A stretch of DNA of 64,000 nucleotides, taken from contig JAJEKV010000078.1 of the NCBI GenBank assembly GCA_021234155.1, positions 4,809,225 to 4,873,224 on the forward strand. The letters run 5' to 3'. The translations under genes and the position numbers were made by a program. The notes below the pieces were generated by a model. That model made no database searches. It worked only from the letters and a program-made list of their open reading frames with translations, and had not been told where the DNA came from. This DNA is from Isoetes taiwanensis. Taxonomy: Eukaryota; Streptophyta; Lycopodiopsida; Isoetales; Isoetaceae. Below are positions 32,690 to 44,934 of this stretch, in pieces; the first letter of the stretch is position 1, and each line of letters opens with the position of its first letter.

Positions 32690-35060
32690 TTTTTCTGTTC
32701 TAGTTCTAGGATGAAGGGTCGGATCGGGTCAGGTGGAGTAACAGGAGGCGTCCTGCCCCTGTGTCTTGGCACAGAACTGCAGCTTTTTTGGGCGCTATGA
32801 GCTTTTAACAAGAACACCCAGGAAAGGGCTTTGCATTCCGGCCTCCTTAGAGTAGCATGGACATAGCTAAGCTCTGGCACCATCTGGAGGCACAGAATTT
32901 TTTCTAGGTCCCGACCCAAATCCGTCGCCATAGCCAAATCTGAATGCGAGCTTGAAGCAGAGGATGATTTGTTGGAAGCAGAAGCTGATCCGTTCCTGTA
33001 GGTTTGCTTTCTGTTTCCAAATCTATTATGGGCGGAAGCGAGAAAGAGCTTTAAAACCTTTGCCCATACGTTCGGTGATACGGGTGATGGAAGGATGGGA
33101 ATGAATTGTTGGAAACTTGCCCAAGAGGCTAGATTTTTTTCTGAAGCTTGCATTTTCTCCTTTGCATTGGAATGGATTTGAAAAGGATAAGGAAGAACGA
33201 GAATCACGCAAGGTTGTGCGGTGAGGACTACTGTGAGAACATAACAGAAGGGGCCGAAACAAGCAGCACCCACAACTAGGGAATATCTATAGGGGCCCAT
33301 TCCGATTAGGAGCTCTGCTTTGGCGGTCTTTGGCGAGCACCCATTTGCAAACGTACCAGAACCTCCATTGAAGCACCGATCCATCCATAGAGACCGCCAT
33401 CATCAGAGCCCCCTTCTACGTAAAAAATCTCGCTCGGATTAAAGAGCGGGTAGTATGAAATTGCAAAAAAAAGTAGCTTGACAGTCGGATTTGAGCCGAC
33501 ATTGGCAGAAATTGTGCATCCAACTGGAAATTTCATGAAGCAGGGAAAAACATTTTAATGTGAATCACAAAAAGATGATGATAGCCCTATTTTTGAAGTC
33601 TAGAATTGCGATTTTGGGGCCTGAGAAACAACTTGGCTTCTCGCCAGCCAAGGGTATACATTCAACCTCTAACTTGGGTTCTTGTGGTAGGCTATGAGAG
33701 AAGATGAAGAAGCATTCCTGTTTTGCTTTTTTTTCTTTCTTTTTTCTTTTTTTACATTGAAAATTCTGGCTTATAGAAAAAAAAAGGACCTCACATTCCC
33801 ATAGAGGGCTGAAAATAAGCCGAATTAGCTTATTGCGTACATGGGAAGAAACTCCAAACCTCTGCGTAAAAGGGATTTGCTTCAAAACATTTTGATTTTT
33901 GCATCTCTGTACTTGCGAGCTCAAACCAGCGAAACACCGTCTGCCATCTGTTATAATGATGTTATTTGGATCTTTGGGTTGCTCGAAGCCTCTGTTTTCA
34001 GACTGGAACCTTGACCTCCGAGCAGTTTAGAATTAGAAAGCCATAACAAGGTCGATTGGGTCTGTAGAACGTGGATCAGATGGGGTAGGCAACATTGTGT
34101 CTCTTTGAAGACACCTTTAGGCATTGACGAAGCCAAATCGATTGAATTATTTTGTCTCGAAAAACTGCTTGTGAACCACAAATTTTCCTTTATGTTAAGT
34201 TTCTAAAACTATTCAAAAATTACTCTGCTAACACAGATTAAGTTTCTAAACTATCAACACAAGAAACTTATTGCGGCACCCTGGCCGCCGAATATCTTTT
34301 TGTTCAAAGTTGTGCAGCTAAATGCACTGTTTAGTTCAAAACCCACTAGCTACCATCGGGTGGGAGACGTGGGTGGGTGCAAGTCCCACTATTAATGCCC
34401 AACATTTAACAATACAATGCTTGCTTAGTAATGGATTTGTGCTCTTGGTACTCAAGTTGCACACTTCTTCTAAAAGCTCTCGAGAAATTGATTGTTATGA
34501 ATTGCATCCTGTATAACAGTCTCAGCAATCCTCTTAATCCACCTAAAAACCTCTATGTAGCTCCAACATATAAGTCTGGTTTAGATTTGGACCATAGTTC
34601 TATTGTTTGCCTTTGGCAATTAGGCATTTAGATGATTCTACAAAAAGCTACTCAATACACTCATGCAAGTTAGAATGGCCAAAGGCTTGTTAATGCCAAG
34701 TTAGTGGGGCCTGAAGTTAAATGGGTCCTTATAGTAACACCTTTCTTAGGCTTTATGAGTAATTCCCACGAATTGAGGCATTTGACCTAGCTAGATTGAT
34801 TCCTTCCATTGTAACTGCGCACACAAAGTATTTAAATTTGAAAAGTAAGTCAAATACCATTCTAATTGTGCACATGGAGCATTTAAATTTGCGTCTCTAA
34901 ACTATAACACAATACACACAACTAGATCCTCTATAACTATTTTGCTGCCAGACAAAATTCTAACCGATAAGTGAGCCAGTAGAAGATCTTGGGCACTGCG
35001 AACAAATTTTTCTGTTTCATTCAGTTGTGTACAGAGAAGGGGTTGGGAAAGAGAAATGTT
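32690..35060. other. No gene recognised
   Basis: Open frames here (including 295 codons on the minus strand, 32497-33384) have no recognisable motifs. A T-arm-like hairpin at about 33487-33503 has no complete tRNA cloverleaf around it. Confidence 0.35.
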
Positions 35061-35082
35061 CGCGGCGGCCTTGGCCGCCGCG
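35061..35082. repeat. Strong GC hairpin
   Basis: CGCGGCGGCC TT GGCCGCCGCG: perfect 10-bp stem with a 2-nt loop in AT-rich surroundings. It is followed 14 nt later by CTAG (35097-35100). A related half-hairpin (GCGGCACCCTGGCCGCCG) lies at about 34275. Confidence 0.85.
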
Positions 35083-35100
35083 ATAAAGATTAAAAACTAG

Positions 35101-36240
35101 CTATATGACAAATAAGACACTTAGCAAATTGGTATTCAATCCAAGCCCAATTCGATATGCCATAATATAAGTTCCAACTCATGATGCAAATAATTTTAAA
35201 GTATTCTAATCCATGATGCAAACCATTTTGAAAGATGTTTAATTTGTGAATCTGAACTCGCAAAATCCACTGACTGGCCAGCCTAAAAAAATGGCGATCA
35301 CAAATGCACATTTGCAAGATACAATCAATTGAAGACGTACAATGCTCTCAGGGCTAGTTTCCTCATAAAATCCATCAAGCCCAAATATTAGAAGATGATT
35401 TTGCTCTAGTGACTTTAAATATGAATATAACAACATGCCTTCAAAACCACTTCTTCTGCGATGTACAAAAATAAACATAGAAAGATAAAATAGTACAAAA
35501 ACTTGACGAACAACTGGTAGTGCCATTCGAGCATCGTGCTTCATATCTTAAACAATCCAAATATCATTGGGAATATGGGGAATCATACTTTGCTGGCTCA
35601 AGACAATTGCAATGCTTGGTAGCTACCATCATTAAAAATGACAATTAGATAAACAATTCAGATGTTTGCTTGCCCAATAAACATGGTATTTATTTCCACA
35701 TATCTTGCCAATAAGCTACTACGAATTTCATCATTCATATATAAGGGCTCTCTATTTCCATGTCTTTATAGAAATTTCATCTTTCATTTTTAAAGATCAC
35801 TTGTTTTGAAGGTTGATCCGACATGTTGTTAAATAGCAGATGCAACTACAATGTTCTAACGAAAAATAGAGATTTAAATGAACTTGCTTGCTTATAATTA
35901 AAACTCCATGAGTTGCCTGATAAAAAAGAAAGATAAGAAATACAAGCATGCAAAACCGCCAGAAATTAAAGCATGTTAAATATAGCTCTAAAGCTCATGC
36001 CGCAAGCAACATGAAGAAAAATATCACCTGCCCTTAGACAATGGCATGTTTCTGCTCTTTTCCTTGCATTTATTCAAGAGGTATGAGCCAGATATTGCAG
36101 ATAGTTTATGCCATTGATAACTTTGCTTATTAAAATCTTATATTGCTGCAATTGTCCATCAACATCTCAGTTGCGAAAATAACTGTTGATGTGTAAGGTT
36201 GGACCTCATTATTCACTAGCTTTATTGTCACATGCTAATT
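35101..36240. other. No gene recognised
   Basis: AT-rich with short open frames only; nothing I can support. Confidence 0.4.
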
Positions 36241-36289
36241 TGTGAACTTGCTGGTATTCTATAAGATACTTATTACACTTTACTCTGCA

Positions 36290-37131
36290 ATTGCAACAGA
36301 CAAGAACACGGACAGACCACAGTGCACAGAGGCCAATATACAGACTGATCTAGGGTCAAACATGAGCACAGATGCCATGACTCAGACAGGTCCAGCCTCA
36401 TGCAAGGATACCATAATGACCGATGTACAGATACCCCCAGGTTCAGACACGGATTCTCACAGGCAAGGGGAGCAGGTTCCATCATCCATATAGATGCCCT
36501 CGAGCAAGATAAAGGCCTCAATCTGCATGTAGTGGGGCTACCTGAAACAAACTCTTGCTCCGATGCCGAACAAGCCGCAAACTTTTTCACAGATATCATG
36601 CACATTCAGTAGTCTAGTATCGCTATAGCCCGCCGAGTTGGGGCCCAAAGACCGGACCGACCTCATCATATAGTGCACTTCAGCACCTCTCAGGACAGGC
36701 TGTATGTGGTCCAGCACGGCAGCCATTTTAAGAATACTAGCTTCTCTGTTCAGGAGGATCTCTCCCCCGTACATGACTAGGTGACGGGAGGAGTTGTGTA
36801 AAGTCCGAGAGGCTCGGTTGCAGAACAAGTGGGCAGTGTCCAGAGGGGGCACGGCTATCATTCGCGACCAGTGGCCTGACAATCCTTGGTTGGGATATGC
36901 ATAGTGCCCTATTAGTTCTTCTTGGTATTTCTTTGGTATTTTGTTATGGGGCTTAGTCCCCATATCGTGTTTTGTTTAGGTTTAGGCCTTTTGTTTTGTT
37001 GGGGGCTCATGCCCTCTTTCTTTGTTTTGTCTCCATAACCCGACTAGGTTCCCGTGGACGATAATTTTTTTATCTTATCTTATCTTATCTTATCTTATCT
37101 TATCTTATCTTATCTTATCTTATCTTATCTT
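36290..37131 (+). mobile_element. LINE fragment: ORF1 piece joined to a 3' end with TATCT tail
   Basis: The plus-strand region 36290-36900 encodes, in shifting frames, an ORF1-like protein: LNLHVVGLPETNSCSDAEQA, then IAIARRVGAQRPDRPHHIV, then FSVQEDLSPVHD and a Trp-containing end. The 'GLPE...R.G.....RP.I..F' layout resembles the RNA-binding ORF1 of L1-type LINEs. It then passes directly into a 3' terminus (TTCCCGTGGACGATAA, 37050) and a TATCT microsatellite. The endonuclease and RT between ORF1 and the 3' end are missing, so the copy is internally deleted. Confidence 0.6.
37070..37131 (+). repeat. (TATCT)n tail
   Basis: At least ten TTATC/TATCT units directly after the LINE terminus GTGGACGATAATTTTTTTATC. 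Confidence 0.92.
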
Positions 37132-37330
37132 TAAAAGAATTGGAAGCCACCTCAACTCACCCTATTTATATTAATGTACATCATCCACATCTTTGCAACT
37201 ACTAACAACTACAAAATGTGTTACATTATTAGTATTACAACTAGTTATGGTGCCCAGCATTGCTAGGCATAAATTGGAAACATATGTGAGTAGATATATA
37301 GCATTTAAAAATTTATATAAACCAAGGCCA

Positions 37331-37860
37331 GTGTTGCTAGGCTATAAGAGATTTCCCGTCCCCTTTTCTTCTCCTTTTCTGCCTTTCAAATTTTCTTTTC
37401 ATTTTTTCCTTTTGTTTTCCTCCCTACATTTTCTTCCTTTTTTCCTCTATTTTTCCCTTCTCCCTTCTTTTCCTTTTTTTTTTTTTTTCTTTTTTTTCTT
37501 TTTGCGCCTTTTTTTCCTTTTTAACCTTTTTTTTCCCTTTATATTTTTCCCCCTTCATTTATTTTTGCTTTTACCTCCTCCTTGTTTTTCCCTTCTTTCC
37601 TTTTTTTTTTTCCTTTGCCCTTTCCCTTTCTCTCTCTCCCCCCAATTTTCCTTTTACCTTTTTGCTTTTCTCGTTTTCCACTTTTCTTTGTAATTTTTTT
37701 TACTTTTTCTCCTTCCTTTTTTTCTTTTTTGCCTTTTGCCTTTTGTCTTTATCCTTTTTATTTTTTTTCCATTTCTATTTTTTTTTTTTAGTTTTTCTTC
37801 TTTCTTTTTTCCCTCTTCCCTTTTTCACTTCCCCCTTTCCTTTTCCCTTTCACTTCCCTG
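37331..37860. repeat. 530-bp polypyrimidine tract
   Basis: Almost pure T/C on the plus strand (TTTTTCCTTT-type units), producing artefactual Phe/Leu/Pro/Ser frames. It adjoins the 3' side of the minus-strand LINE that follows, where it would be a purine-rich tail. Confidence 0.92.
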
Positions 37861-39915
37861 CACGCATCTATGAATGATCTGCCACCACAAAATAGATAGC
37901 TTAGGATGGAGCAATTTATCCCATACCCATCGCCAGACTGCTTTTCAGGATGAAGCAGGACCACATACATCGAGTGCACCAGGTGCTCCTCCTTAACACT
38001 GCCATGAACCACCCAGAGCTGGGGAGCCACGTCTTGTGGGTGTGAAGGAAGTGTAGCAGCTACTTTTCCCAAAATGCCACGGTCCCACCGAAGGAGGAGG
38101 AACTTCAATTTGAACTCATTCCACGTCAACAATCTTGTCTCATTATACCATGTAGACACCGTGAGCACACCCGCTGATCACCACCGACGTTGCGTCAATG
38201 GATGGACAGAAGAGACCAGGGGACAATCTGCATGGCCGTCACCCAAAGGGATCCACCAGCAACTGGCTGTAGGATCTGTGTGGGCCATTGGATGGAACTG
38301 AAACTAAGTGAACACAGTCTCCCAAGCAGCTAGCAACCCCTTGAGGAAAGGAGATGCATTAGGATATGGAGAGAGTGGATAGAATAATGCCCATGGGAGG
38401 AGTGGCTTAATAGATGGAGAGCCAAAGGAAATGCACATCTGTAAAGACTGGTAAATGAGACGCAGACCTGGAGAATTATCAGTATATTCTTTAGAATCTG
38501 CCATATGAACCTAGAAATCAACACCTTGCTCTGGAGAAGAAAGTGAATCATCCCCAGCCCCCCACAAAGTTTGGGCATAATGCACTTCGCCCAACTAATT
38601 TTAACATCAGCTCCTTCTTTAATGCCACCCGGATAAAGTTCGGCCCGGTCGCGAACAATGGGCTGCACCTTTATGCGGGGTGCCGACTAGATGGATGCCA
38701 TGTAGACATGTGTACCACTCGGGAAGGCGACTTTGCCACGGTTACATGACTAGCCATGGATAACTTAGCCGTGGACCACCGGAACAAATGCCTTTTCAAC
38801 CCCTTAATAATGACATCACGCATCTCCGGATGAGTGTATACCAACTAGAATGCCCGAAGCCTAGTTGCCTTCCCATGAGGAAGAACCTTCCATGGAAATG
38901 CAACCCTGAGAACACGGCCTTTGGAGAGTCTAGGGCCCACAAAGGCGATACACTTTTGCCATCCCACAAAGATACGGAAGCCAAGGAGAAAGCTGTCCAA
39001 CAAAGGAAATGGCATTACGCAAATTCTGCTCATCGACCATTAAGAACAAGAAAGTGTCATCGTATGCGATTACAAATCTCTTGTGAACCATTATTCATGG
39101 GAAGACGATGCAGGATGCCTTCCTGCACTGCAAGAGAGAATACCTGAGAAAGAATCTCTGGCACAATTGTAAAAAGCAGCGGTGCCAAAGGACAGCCTTG
39201 GCGAATGCCACGTCTCACCTGAAAAAATGTCGATGGTTCTCCTTTAAAAGAACTAAAGAATGAGCAGAATAAAGAAGTTTCATAACGTCTGTTGTGAACT
39301 GGGCACTAAAACCAAGGCATAAAAGGCACTGCTCCAGGAAACCCCAGTCAACACTGTCATATGCTTTTGCAAAATCCAGCTTCAAGTATACAATGGGGTA
39401 GCCATGCATTCTAGCCCAATAGAGACCCTCATATACTGCTGCCACATTCAAGATACACCGACGAGGCAAGAAACCTGACTGTGTGGAAGAGATGGACTCA
39501 GTAAGCATGCCACAAAGCTTCTGAGCAAAAGCTTTAGTAAAGATCTTGTACACTGAGGACAACAAGGTAATGGGGCGCCAATCTGAAATGGAAGAGGGAT
39601 CCTTACATTTGGGAATAAGGGAGATGCAACCAGAGTTGAGGATTTTGTCCAGGTGCCTCTGTCTTTTAAAAAATCGAGGAAAGACATACACATCGCACCA
39701 AGACAATCCCAATACTCTGGAAAAATTCCAGGAATACCATCAAGACAGAACACTTGCCCCTCTTGAGAGAAAATGTGGCCTCGGCTAAATCATTACGGCT
39801 GATCTCGGCCTCTAACATGGCCCTTTGCTCATTAGTGACTATAGGATGCACCTTAGCAAGCAAAGCCGCTTGAAAATCTGACTGAAAGGGAAGACGCCGA
39901 GCAATCAAGATAAAA
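37861..39915 (-). mobile_element. LINE (family A), second copy, truncated at both ends
   Basis: Same family as 53-3620. Minus strand: RT N-terminal region (39908-39666), fingers and motif A (39712-39215, RPITLLSSVYKIFTKAFA and YLKLDFAKAYDSVDWGFLEQ), motif B ('RRGIRQGCPLAPL' area, about 39195), then C-terminal pieces (39033-38304). It stops where family A has WWQVIH, with no zinc region or poly(A). Multiple frame breaks. Copies A and B differ considerably, so both are old. Confidence 0.85.
39215..39712 (-). pseudogene. LINE RT fragment (fingers to motif A)
   Basis: 165-codon frame: GCISLIPKCKDPSSISDWRP, ITLLSSVYKIFTKAFAQKL, SQSGFLPRRCILN, then LKLDFAKAYDSVDWGFLEQC and an upstream frame of the thumb. 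It is the best preserved RT block of this copy. The adjoining catalytic YADD lies in another frame. Confidence 0.85.
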
Positions 39916-39924
39916 TTAGGGAGC

Positions 39925-40330
39925 TAAGGGGCATCCCTGCCTGACACCTCGAGCCAGATGGAAAAAATTTGAAGGGGAGCCATTTATTAGGATAGCATAG
40001 TTAGCCATAGAATTAAGACCAGAGAATTAAGGAAATTATTTTGGAATTGAATCAATCTTATTCAAGGCAAACTCAAAGGAAGTCCCAATTGGCAGAGTCA
40101 AAATCTCTTTTGAAATCCAACTTTAAGAGGACACAATTTTGGGAAGAAACCTTATTCCAATGTAAACCCTCCATGACCACAATGAAATTGTCGAAAAGAA
40201 ATCTGTTAGGCAGGAAAGCAGATTGCTTAATATTAATAGTTTTTACGGAGAAAAGGCTTGACCTTGTTGGCAATAATCTTAGCACAAATGCTTATAAGTA
40301 GAATTGGTTAACACTAGAGTGGTCTCGGGG
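39925..40330 (-). mobile_element. LINE RT fragment (third family)
   Basis: Minus strand: INIKQSAFLPNRFLFDNFIV, then LLKLDFKRDFDSANWDFL (motif A with altered residues), then an RGVRQGCPLAP-like stretch near 39945. It abuts the previous LINE at about 39920. Different from family A in sequence. Only about 400 bp remain. Confidence 0.75.
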
Positions 40331-40798
40331 ACCATTCACGGTCCATGGACGAGAGAATTGGTCGATTGACCCAATCGCCACTTAAACCAAATATATGTGA
40401 GAATAGAAGTTTCAATTTTCGTGATATATCACCACCATATCAATCTTTACTTGATTCTTAATGACCTTCAAAATTTCAAGGCCAAGTAACTCACCTATAT
40501 GTTGTAGTGATTGTTCAAATATTAGAGAATTTGGCAGCCGACCTTGATCCGAAGCTGCATTCTTGGATTTTCCTGGCATAAATATGCCTAAACCTTGCTA
40601 AAATTGAAAGTATTTTTCTATTTATGATAGAACACATTGATTTGTATGTTTTCAGCTTTGGTTGCTATCATCTAACGTCCGTGGAAGCCGGCAAACCCTA
40701 TTTTGTTCAAAAATGTTGCGTGCGGTTTAGGAATTATTTCTCCTTTATTATTACAAGTTTTGGGTTAATTCTTGTGGCCATGGATTCTTAACTATATG
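40331..40798. other. No gene; possible LINE end at 40672
   Basis: The plus strand has TCATCTAACGTCCGTGGAAG at about 40668. Reversed, it gives CTTCCACGGACGTTAGATGA, similar to the LINE 3' termini elsewhere in the window. Nothing else is recognisable. Confidence 0.35.
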
Positions 40799-41403
40799 TG
40801 TTTGGGGTCCGGGCACGGGATCGCCTGAGGGACAGATCTCTGTGAGATCCTTGAAGTCCGGCAGGGTAAATCCTGAGACACTCTTGTCACGCGGGATTTT
40901 TGCTAACAGAGGAAAGAACAAGAAAAACTCAGATAAAACAGCAATTGCAATACACAATGAAACACACAAGACACTTGTGGAGAACACGGCAATCCATTGA
41001 TCAAAACAAGTGTACAATGAAGGCTCAAAAGAGCGCACAACAGGCGACCAGCATGTCTGCTCTGTAGTGACACAAAAGAACACTCTGAACCCTTCCGAAG
41101 GAGCAAAAATGCTACAATATATAGGAACACGGGAGTGCCCTCACGGGCCTGAATCTGATCCTCATCATGACAACGCGTGCTCCACTACTTGGGCACTCGA
41201 GCGGGGAATCGAGGCTGTCCGTGGCCGTGCTAACAGACAAGTAGTGGCCCGTAGTGGGTCCTACCTTTGGGTCTTCGCTTCTTGGAGGAGCTTTTGACCA
41301 GCAGTGGCTGCTTGTGGATCCCTCTTCTTGGACCGTGGCGGTGGGGCCTCGCCCTCATCACGACAAGTATAGACTGCAGTAATGCCGGGCCGCGGGGCTA
41401 ACA
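40799..41403 (-). repeat. LTR (3' LTR of the gypsy-type element)
   Basis: About 605 bp, TGTTTGGGGTCC ... GGGGCTAACA. It matches 48226-48835 with many small differences, often where the other copy has CG. Confidence 0.93.
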
Positions 41404-41416
41404 CTCCCCTACCAAA
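41404..41416 (-). promoter_or_regulatory. Polypurine tract of the gypsy-type element
   Basis: Plus CTCCCCTACC next to the LTR end; minus GGTAGGGGAG before TGTTAGC. Confidence 0.6.
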
Positions 41417-43890
41417 CTACACTTATTGGCTAGAAAAGGGGGCATGAATTCGGGGTTGGGAATCCTCGTTCATCTTCACGATCTTGAATATAGAGATGAG
41501 GGAGGCTCGACATCTTGTATTCGAAAGTGTTGTTAGATCTCTTTTCAGATTTGCTTGAGTCACGGATGCCAAACATTCGGCTGCTCCTATGAGAAAGCCT
41601 TGAGAAATCATGTTCTCAGCGTGGCGTGGATCTCGGATGGAAGATTTGTGATCTCCATGTATAAGACAAGGTCCAACCCGAACTTTCCGGCATTTGCATT
41701 GGGGTTGCAAAAATGGATCGGCACTTGCGTTTACGCATACTACGAGTATGGTCATGAGTCTTTGCCGCAATTACGCTTTGCCGAAATCTGAGATGGATCA
41801 GCTGAAGTTTTGGCCTTGGCAAGGAAGGTTACAAGACCGAAATTGCATTACGGGCGGTCTTCCTGAACACGCATTGGGCATGTATATCCGGTTGTTGGTG
41901 TTGTCCAAAGTCTCATCCTCACGCCATTTGCGTCTGCCGGATGAAGCGTGGGTCCCAACGTTTGTCTGCGCAATTGGGTGGGTGTCAATGCATGTTCTTT
42001 GACCTTGGTAGTCGAATTCTTGTCTCCATCTTTGGGAATTGACCTTGATCGAGAGGTGGGCATCCAAAGCTTGCTAGTGTACTCGGTTGTTTGGGGGTTG
42101 GTGCGGTCATCCCGCATCTGTTCTTGGAATTCCAATAATATCTTCTCGGGTATTTTGTTTTGTGCTTGTCTCCCATACCTTTGGAATGTACATGTCTTTG
42201 CATCCGCAGTCTGGGGTCCCACTCATCGGGGAGGGCGTTTTGTTTTCAGCTCAGTGTGCGGCGTGCAAGGAAGCATAATGTTGTAAGAACAAGCGTGCAA
42301 AGGTCAAGTTCTTGTTCGAGTTGTATAGTGTCCGAAGGAGCGTGCCAAGTTGACTAGCCATAACTCCACTTCTTTACGTAGAAGAGGCATGTATTACGAG
42401 GTAACAGTTTGCGAGAAATTTTGTATCTTGGAGGTACTTGTTCTTCTTGGTCAAAAGGACTCTGCTTTGTGTATCTCCTTTAAAGTTCTCGGCGTTTATC
42501 GAGATGAGCCCGAGTAACATGTGCCGGTAGAAAGTCGTGCATGACATAAGCCGGGGGCTATGGTTCGAGAGAGGCGAAATGGTCGAGATTCGCAACTTTG
42601 TAGGATATCAAAATTGACGAGAGCACAAAGTGTGCCTCGTTCGTGGACGAACATCAAGGGCCAATGTCGTTCGATCATCTTCTGATCGGGGGACTTGTGG
42701 TATCACCTTTTTTTTCTCGGCCCAGAATAAAAGAAAAGTGTTTTCCTTGCTTGCACATAGTCATGGTAAGCGGGCGGGCCGGATAGTCCAGGGGAATAAG
42801 CGCGGCAAAGCGATAGGTTTGTTACGCTTTTCTTCCCGCATCATCCGGCCGCTTCGGCTATCGGAAAGCCGTGATCTTGTAATCCGCAATGATATCTTGT
42901 TGCTTTGAGAGACCGGTCCCAGTTCATTGACTTTGCGGTGAGGTGTCCGACTTGCCGGAGAAGTTGGGAATCGAGGAGCTTGAAGTCTGAGTGGCTTGCA
43001 AGTCCTGTTTTGAGTGCGCGGCTATTTCAAGAGCATCCGCAGTGTGTTGCCGCGTGAGCTGGTCTAACTTGCCTTGGAGAGATGCGATGTGAGCATCCTT
43101 ATTCTCGCAAGGTGGCCAAAGTCGCGGACCTTGGACTCAAGTATCAAGTTGGTCGACGGCAGTGTGCCGTTTCTCCGAGTAGCATTATTCGCGGACGACC
43201 AGATTGTTGTAGCGTGTCTCAAGATCGGTGTACTTGGTGTCGTTTTTGTTTGAGGGACTCCTTGAGTTCCTTGACAAATGTCTTTGGGATTGATGAAGGG
43301 TTGCTCGATGGATCATGAATTGATTGTGCAAGGCTTCTTCTTCGGCCTCCACGATCGCCCAAATCGGTCTTGGTGTTGTGACTTCGGCTTGGAGTTGGTC
43401 CACGGACTCGTGTCGAGTGCCACAGTGGCTGCTATGAAGTTCTGGTGATGATCACGGAGGGCATCAAGGCAGCTGAGGACAGCTTCACTGTAGGTATCCA
43501 CGGTGTGAGGAGGTGGATGGGATGGCTTTGGTCTGTCACCCTTGTTTATAGATCCTTGGTCATTGCTGTGAGTGTCCTTGTGAGTACTCGTGAGATCAAT
43601 GGGAGTTTTGTTGTTCTTTCGGCCGTTGTTTTTCTGCTGTTCTTTGTTGAGTCTGAAAGTGGAATTGTTGCACAAGGTTAACTGGTTGTTGTTCTGGTGG
43701 TTGGTTATCAACAGAAGGAATAGGTTTTAGAGAATTGGAATTTACAGGAGGTGGAGACGGTGGTTGTGAAATATTTCTGTCTGGAGTTGGCTGCCGAGAT
43801 TGATGGTGCTGAGAAGGAGGAGAGTTTGGTTGAAGACCTTTCAAAGCATCAATAAGGTCGGGGATGTTGGCTTGGTGGAGAAGGGGCATG
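41417..43890 (-). pseudogene. Unassigned 3' block of the element (Gln/Pro-rich, coiled-coil-like)
   Basis: Minus-strand pieces in several frames. 43889-43596 is MPLLHQANIPDLIDALKGLQ followed by a Pro/Gln/Ser-rich stretch. 43711-43313 has CLDALRDHHQNFIAATVALD. 43403-43185 has HNQFMIHRATLHQSQRHLSR and LETRYNNLVVRE, and further down IASLQGKLDQLTRQHTADAL; these look like heptad repeats. 42222-41423 has Lys/Arg-rich pieces. In a normal gypsy element this interval encodes RNase H and integrase. The composition is more like a Gag N-terminus, suggesting a foreign or recombined segment. I do not recognise a family. Confidence 0.4.
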
Positions 43891-44222
43891 ATGGGCGTGG
43901 GGTCCGATGATTAATGAAAGCCTGGAAGTGGGCTCCCATGGGGCATTAGAGGAAGAGTTAGGATTTTTTACTCGAGTCCGTCAAGTTCTGTTGAAATCTC
44001 GTCTGAGGAGTTGAGTCAATTGATTGTTTGGTGGTGTTGGTGAGGATATAGTACAGATGGTAGAAAACATCGTTAATAGAGGTATTCTTCATGGAGTAAC
44101 CCAAAAATTTCCTCCAAAGAAACTTGGTAAAGGCATCATGTTGCTTTGGAAAGGTGGACAGCTTGGTTTGTGCAGCATTATAAGGAATAGAGCAGAATTT
44201 GGAAATATCATATTTACCAATG

Positions 44223-44934
44223 TCAAGGTAAGACAAGGCATTGGGCGGATTGGGTAGAGAAAAGGCAGAGGCTATGGTTTGAGGGTATAGGAGTATAGCT
44301 GATTTTGGCTGGGTCCGTTGTAATGCCGTGTCGACTCACGACATGTCCCAGAAGTACACCCGAGGTGACACAGAAGGTGCACTTTTCCGGATTGAGGCTA
44401 ATTCCAGATTCATCACAGCGTTGAAAAACTAGTTCAAGTTTTACCAAATGGTCCATAACGTGGGTGTAAGTGGAGAAGTCATCCTGAAAGACTTGCAGAA
44501 AGGGATGAACTTGCATGTACTCTTGAAAAACAGCAAGCATAATGCGTTGAAATGTGGATGGTGAGTTTGACAATCCAAAAGGAACGACTTTGTAAGCAAA
44601 GGTACCCCATGGAGTAGTGAAGGTAGTCTTTAGTTGATCTTCTTCTCGAATGGATATTTGATTATAACCGGAGAAGCCGTCCATGAAGGAGTACATCTCG
44701 TGGCTGCTACATCTTCCAACACTTGATCCCGTGAAGGGGAGAGGGAAATGATCCCTTTCCCGTGGTTTGATTGAGTTTTCTATAATCCACACAAACGCGA
44801 ATTTTTCCATTATGTTTGAGGGCAATAACAATAGGACTTACCCATTCTGAATGTTTGACCTCGTAGATAAGTCCAGCGTCCAAAAGCTTGTCAATTTCGG
44901 CTTTAACCTTTTCACGGTAGTTTGGGTTAAGCAT
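44223..44934 (-). pseudogene. gypsy-type reverse transcriptase, altered active site
   Basis: Two overlapping minus-strand frames. The first (44934-44707) begins MLNPNYREKVKAEIDKLLDA and has EWVSPIVIALKHNGKIRVCV and DYRKLNQTT (fingers). The second (44831-44223) has MDGFSGYNQISIREEDQLKT (motif A region), AYKVVPFGLSNSPSTFQR (motif B), then FLQVFQDDFSTYTHVMDHL where gypsy RT has Y(L/I/V)DD(I)-(V/L)-(Y/F)S. FQDDF keeps both aspartates but changes the preceding residues. It ends GHVVSRHGITTDPAKI, the usual post-RT hinge. Enzyme activity is doubtful because a frameshift separates the fingers from the palm. Confidence 0.88.

Noticed and set aside
32497-33384. 295-codon minus-strand open frame
   Set aside because: No motif, odd composition, runs antisense to a better exon candidate; probably chance.
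33480-33540. tRNA-like T-arm (GTCGGCTCAAATCCGAC on the minus strand)
   Set aside because: No acceptor stem, D-arm or anticodon arm can be folded around it. A plastid-DNA insertion was considered but nothing else matches.
37193-37877. Long Phe/Leu-rich 'membrane protein' frames
   Set aside because: They are translations of the pyrimidine tract.
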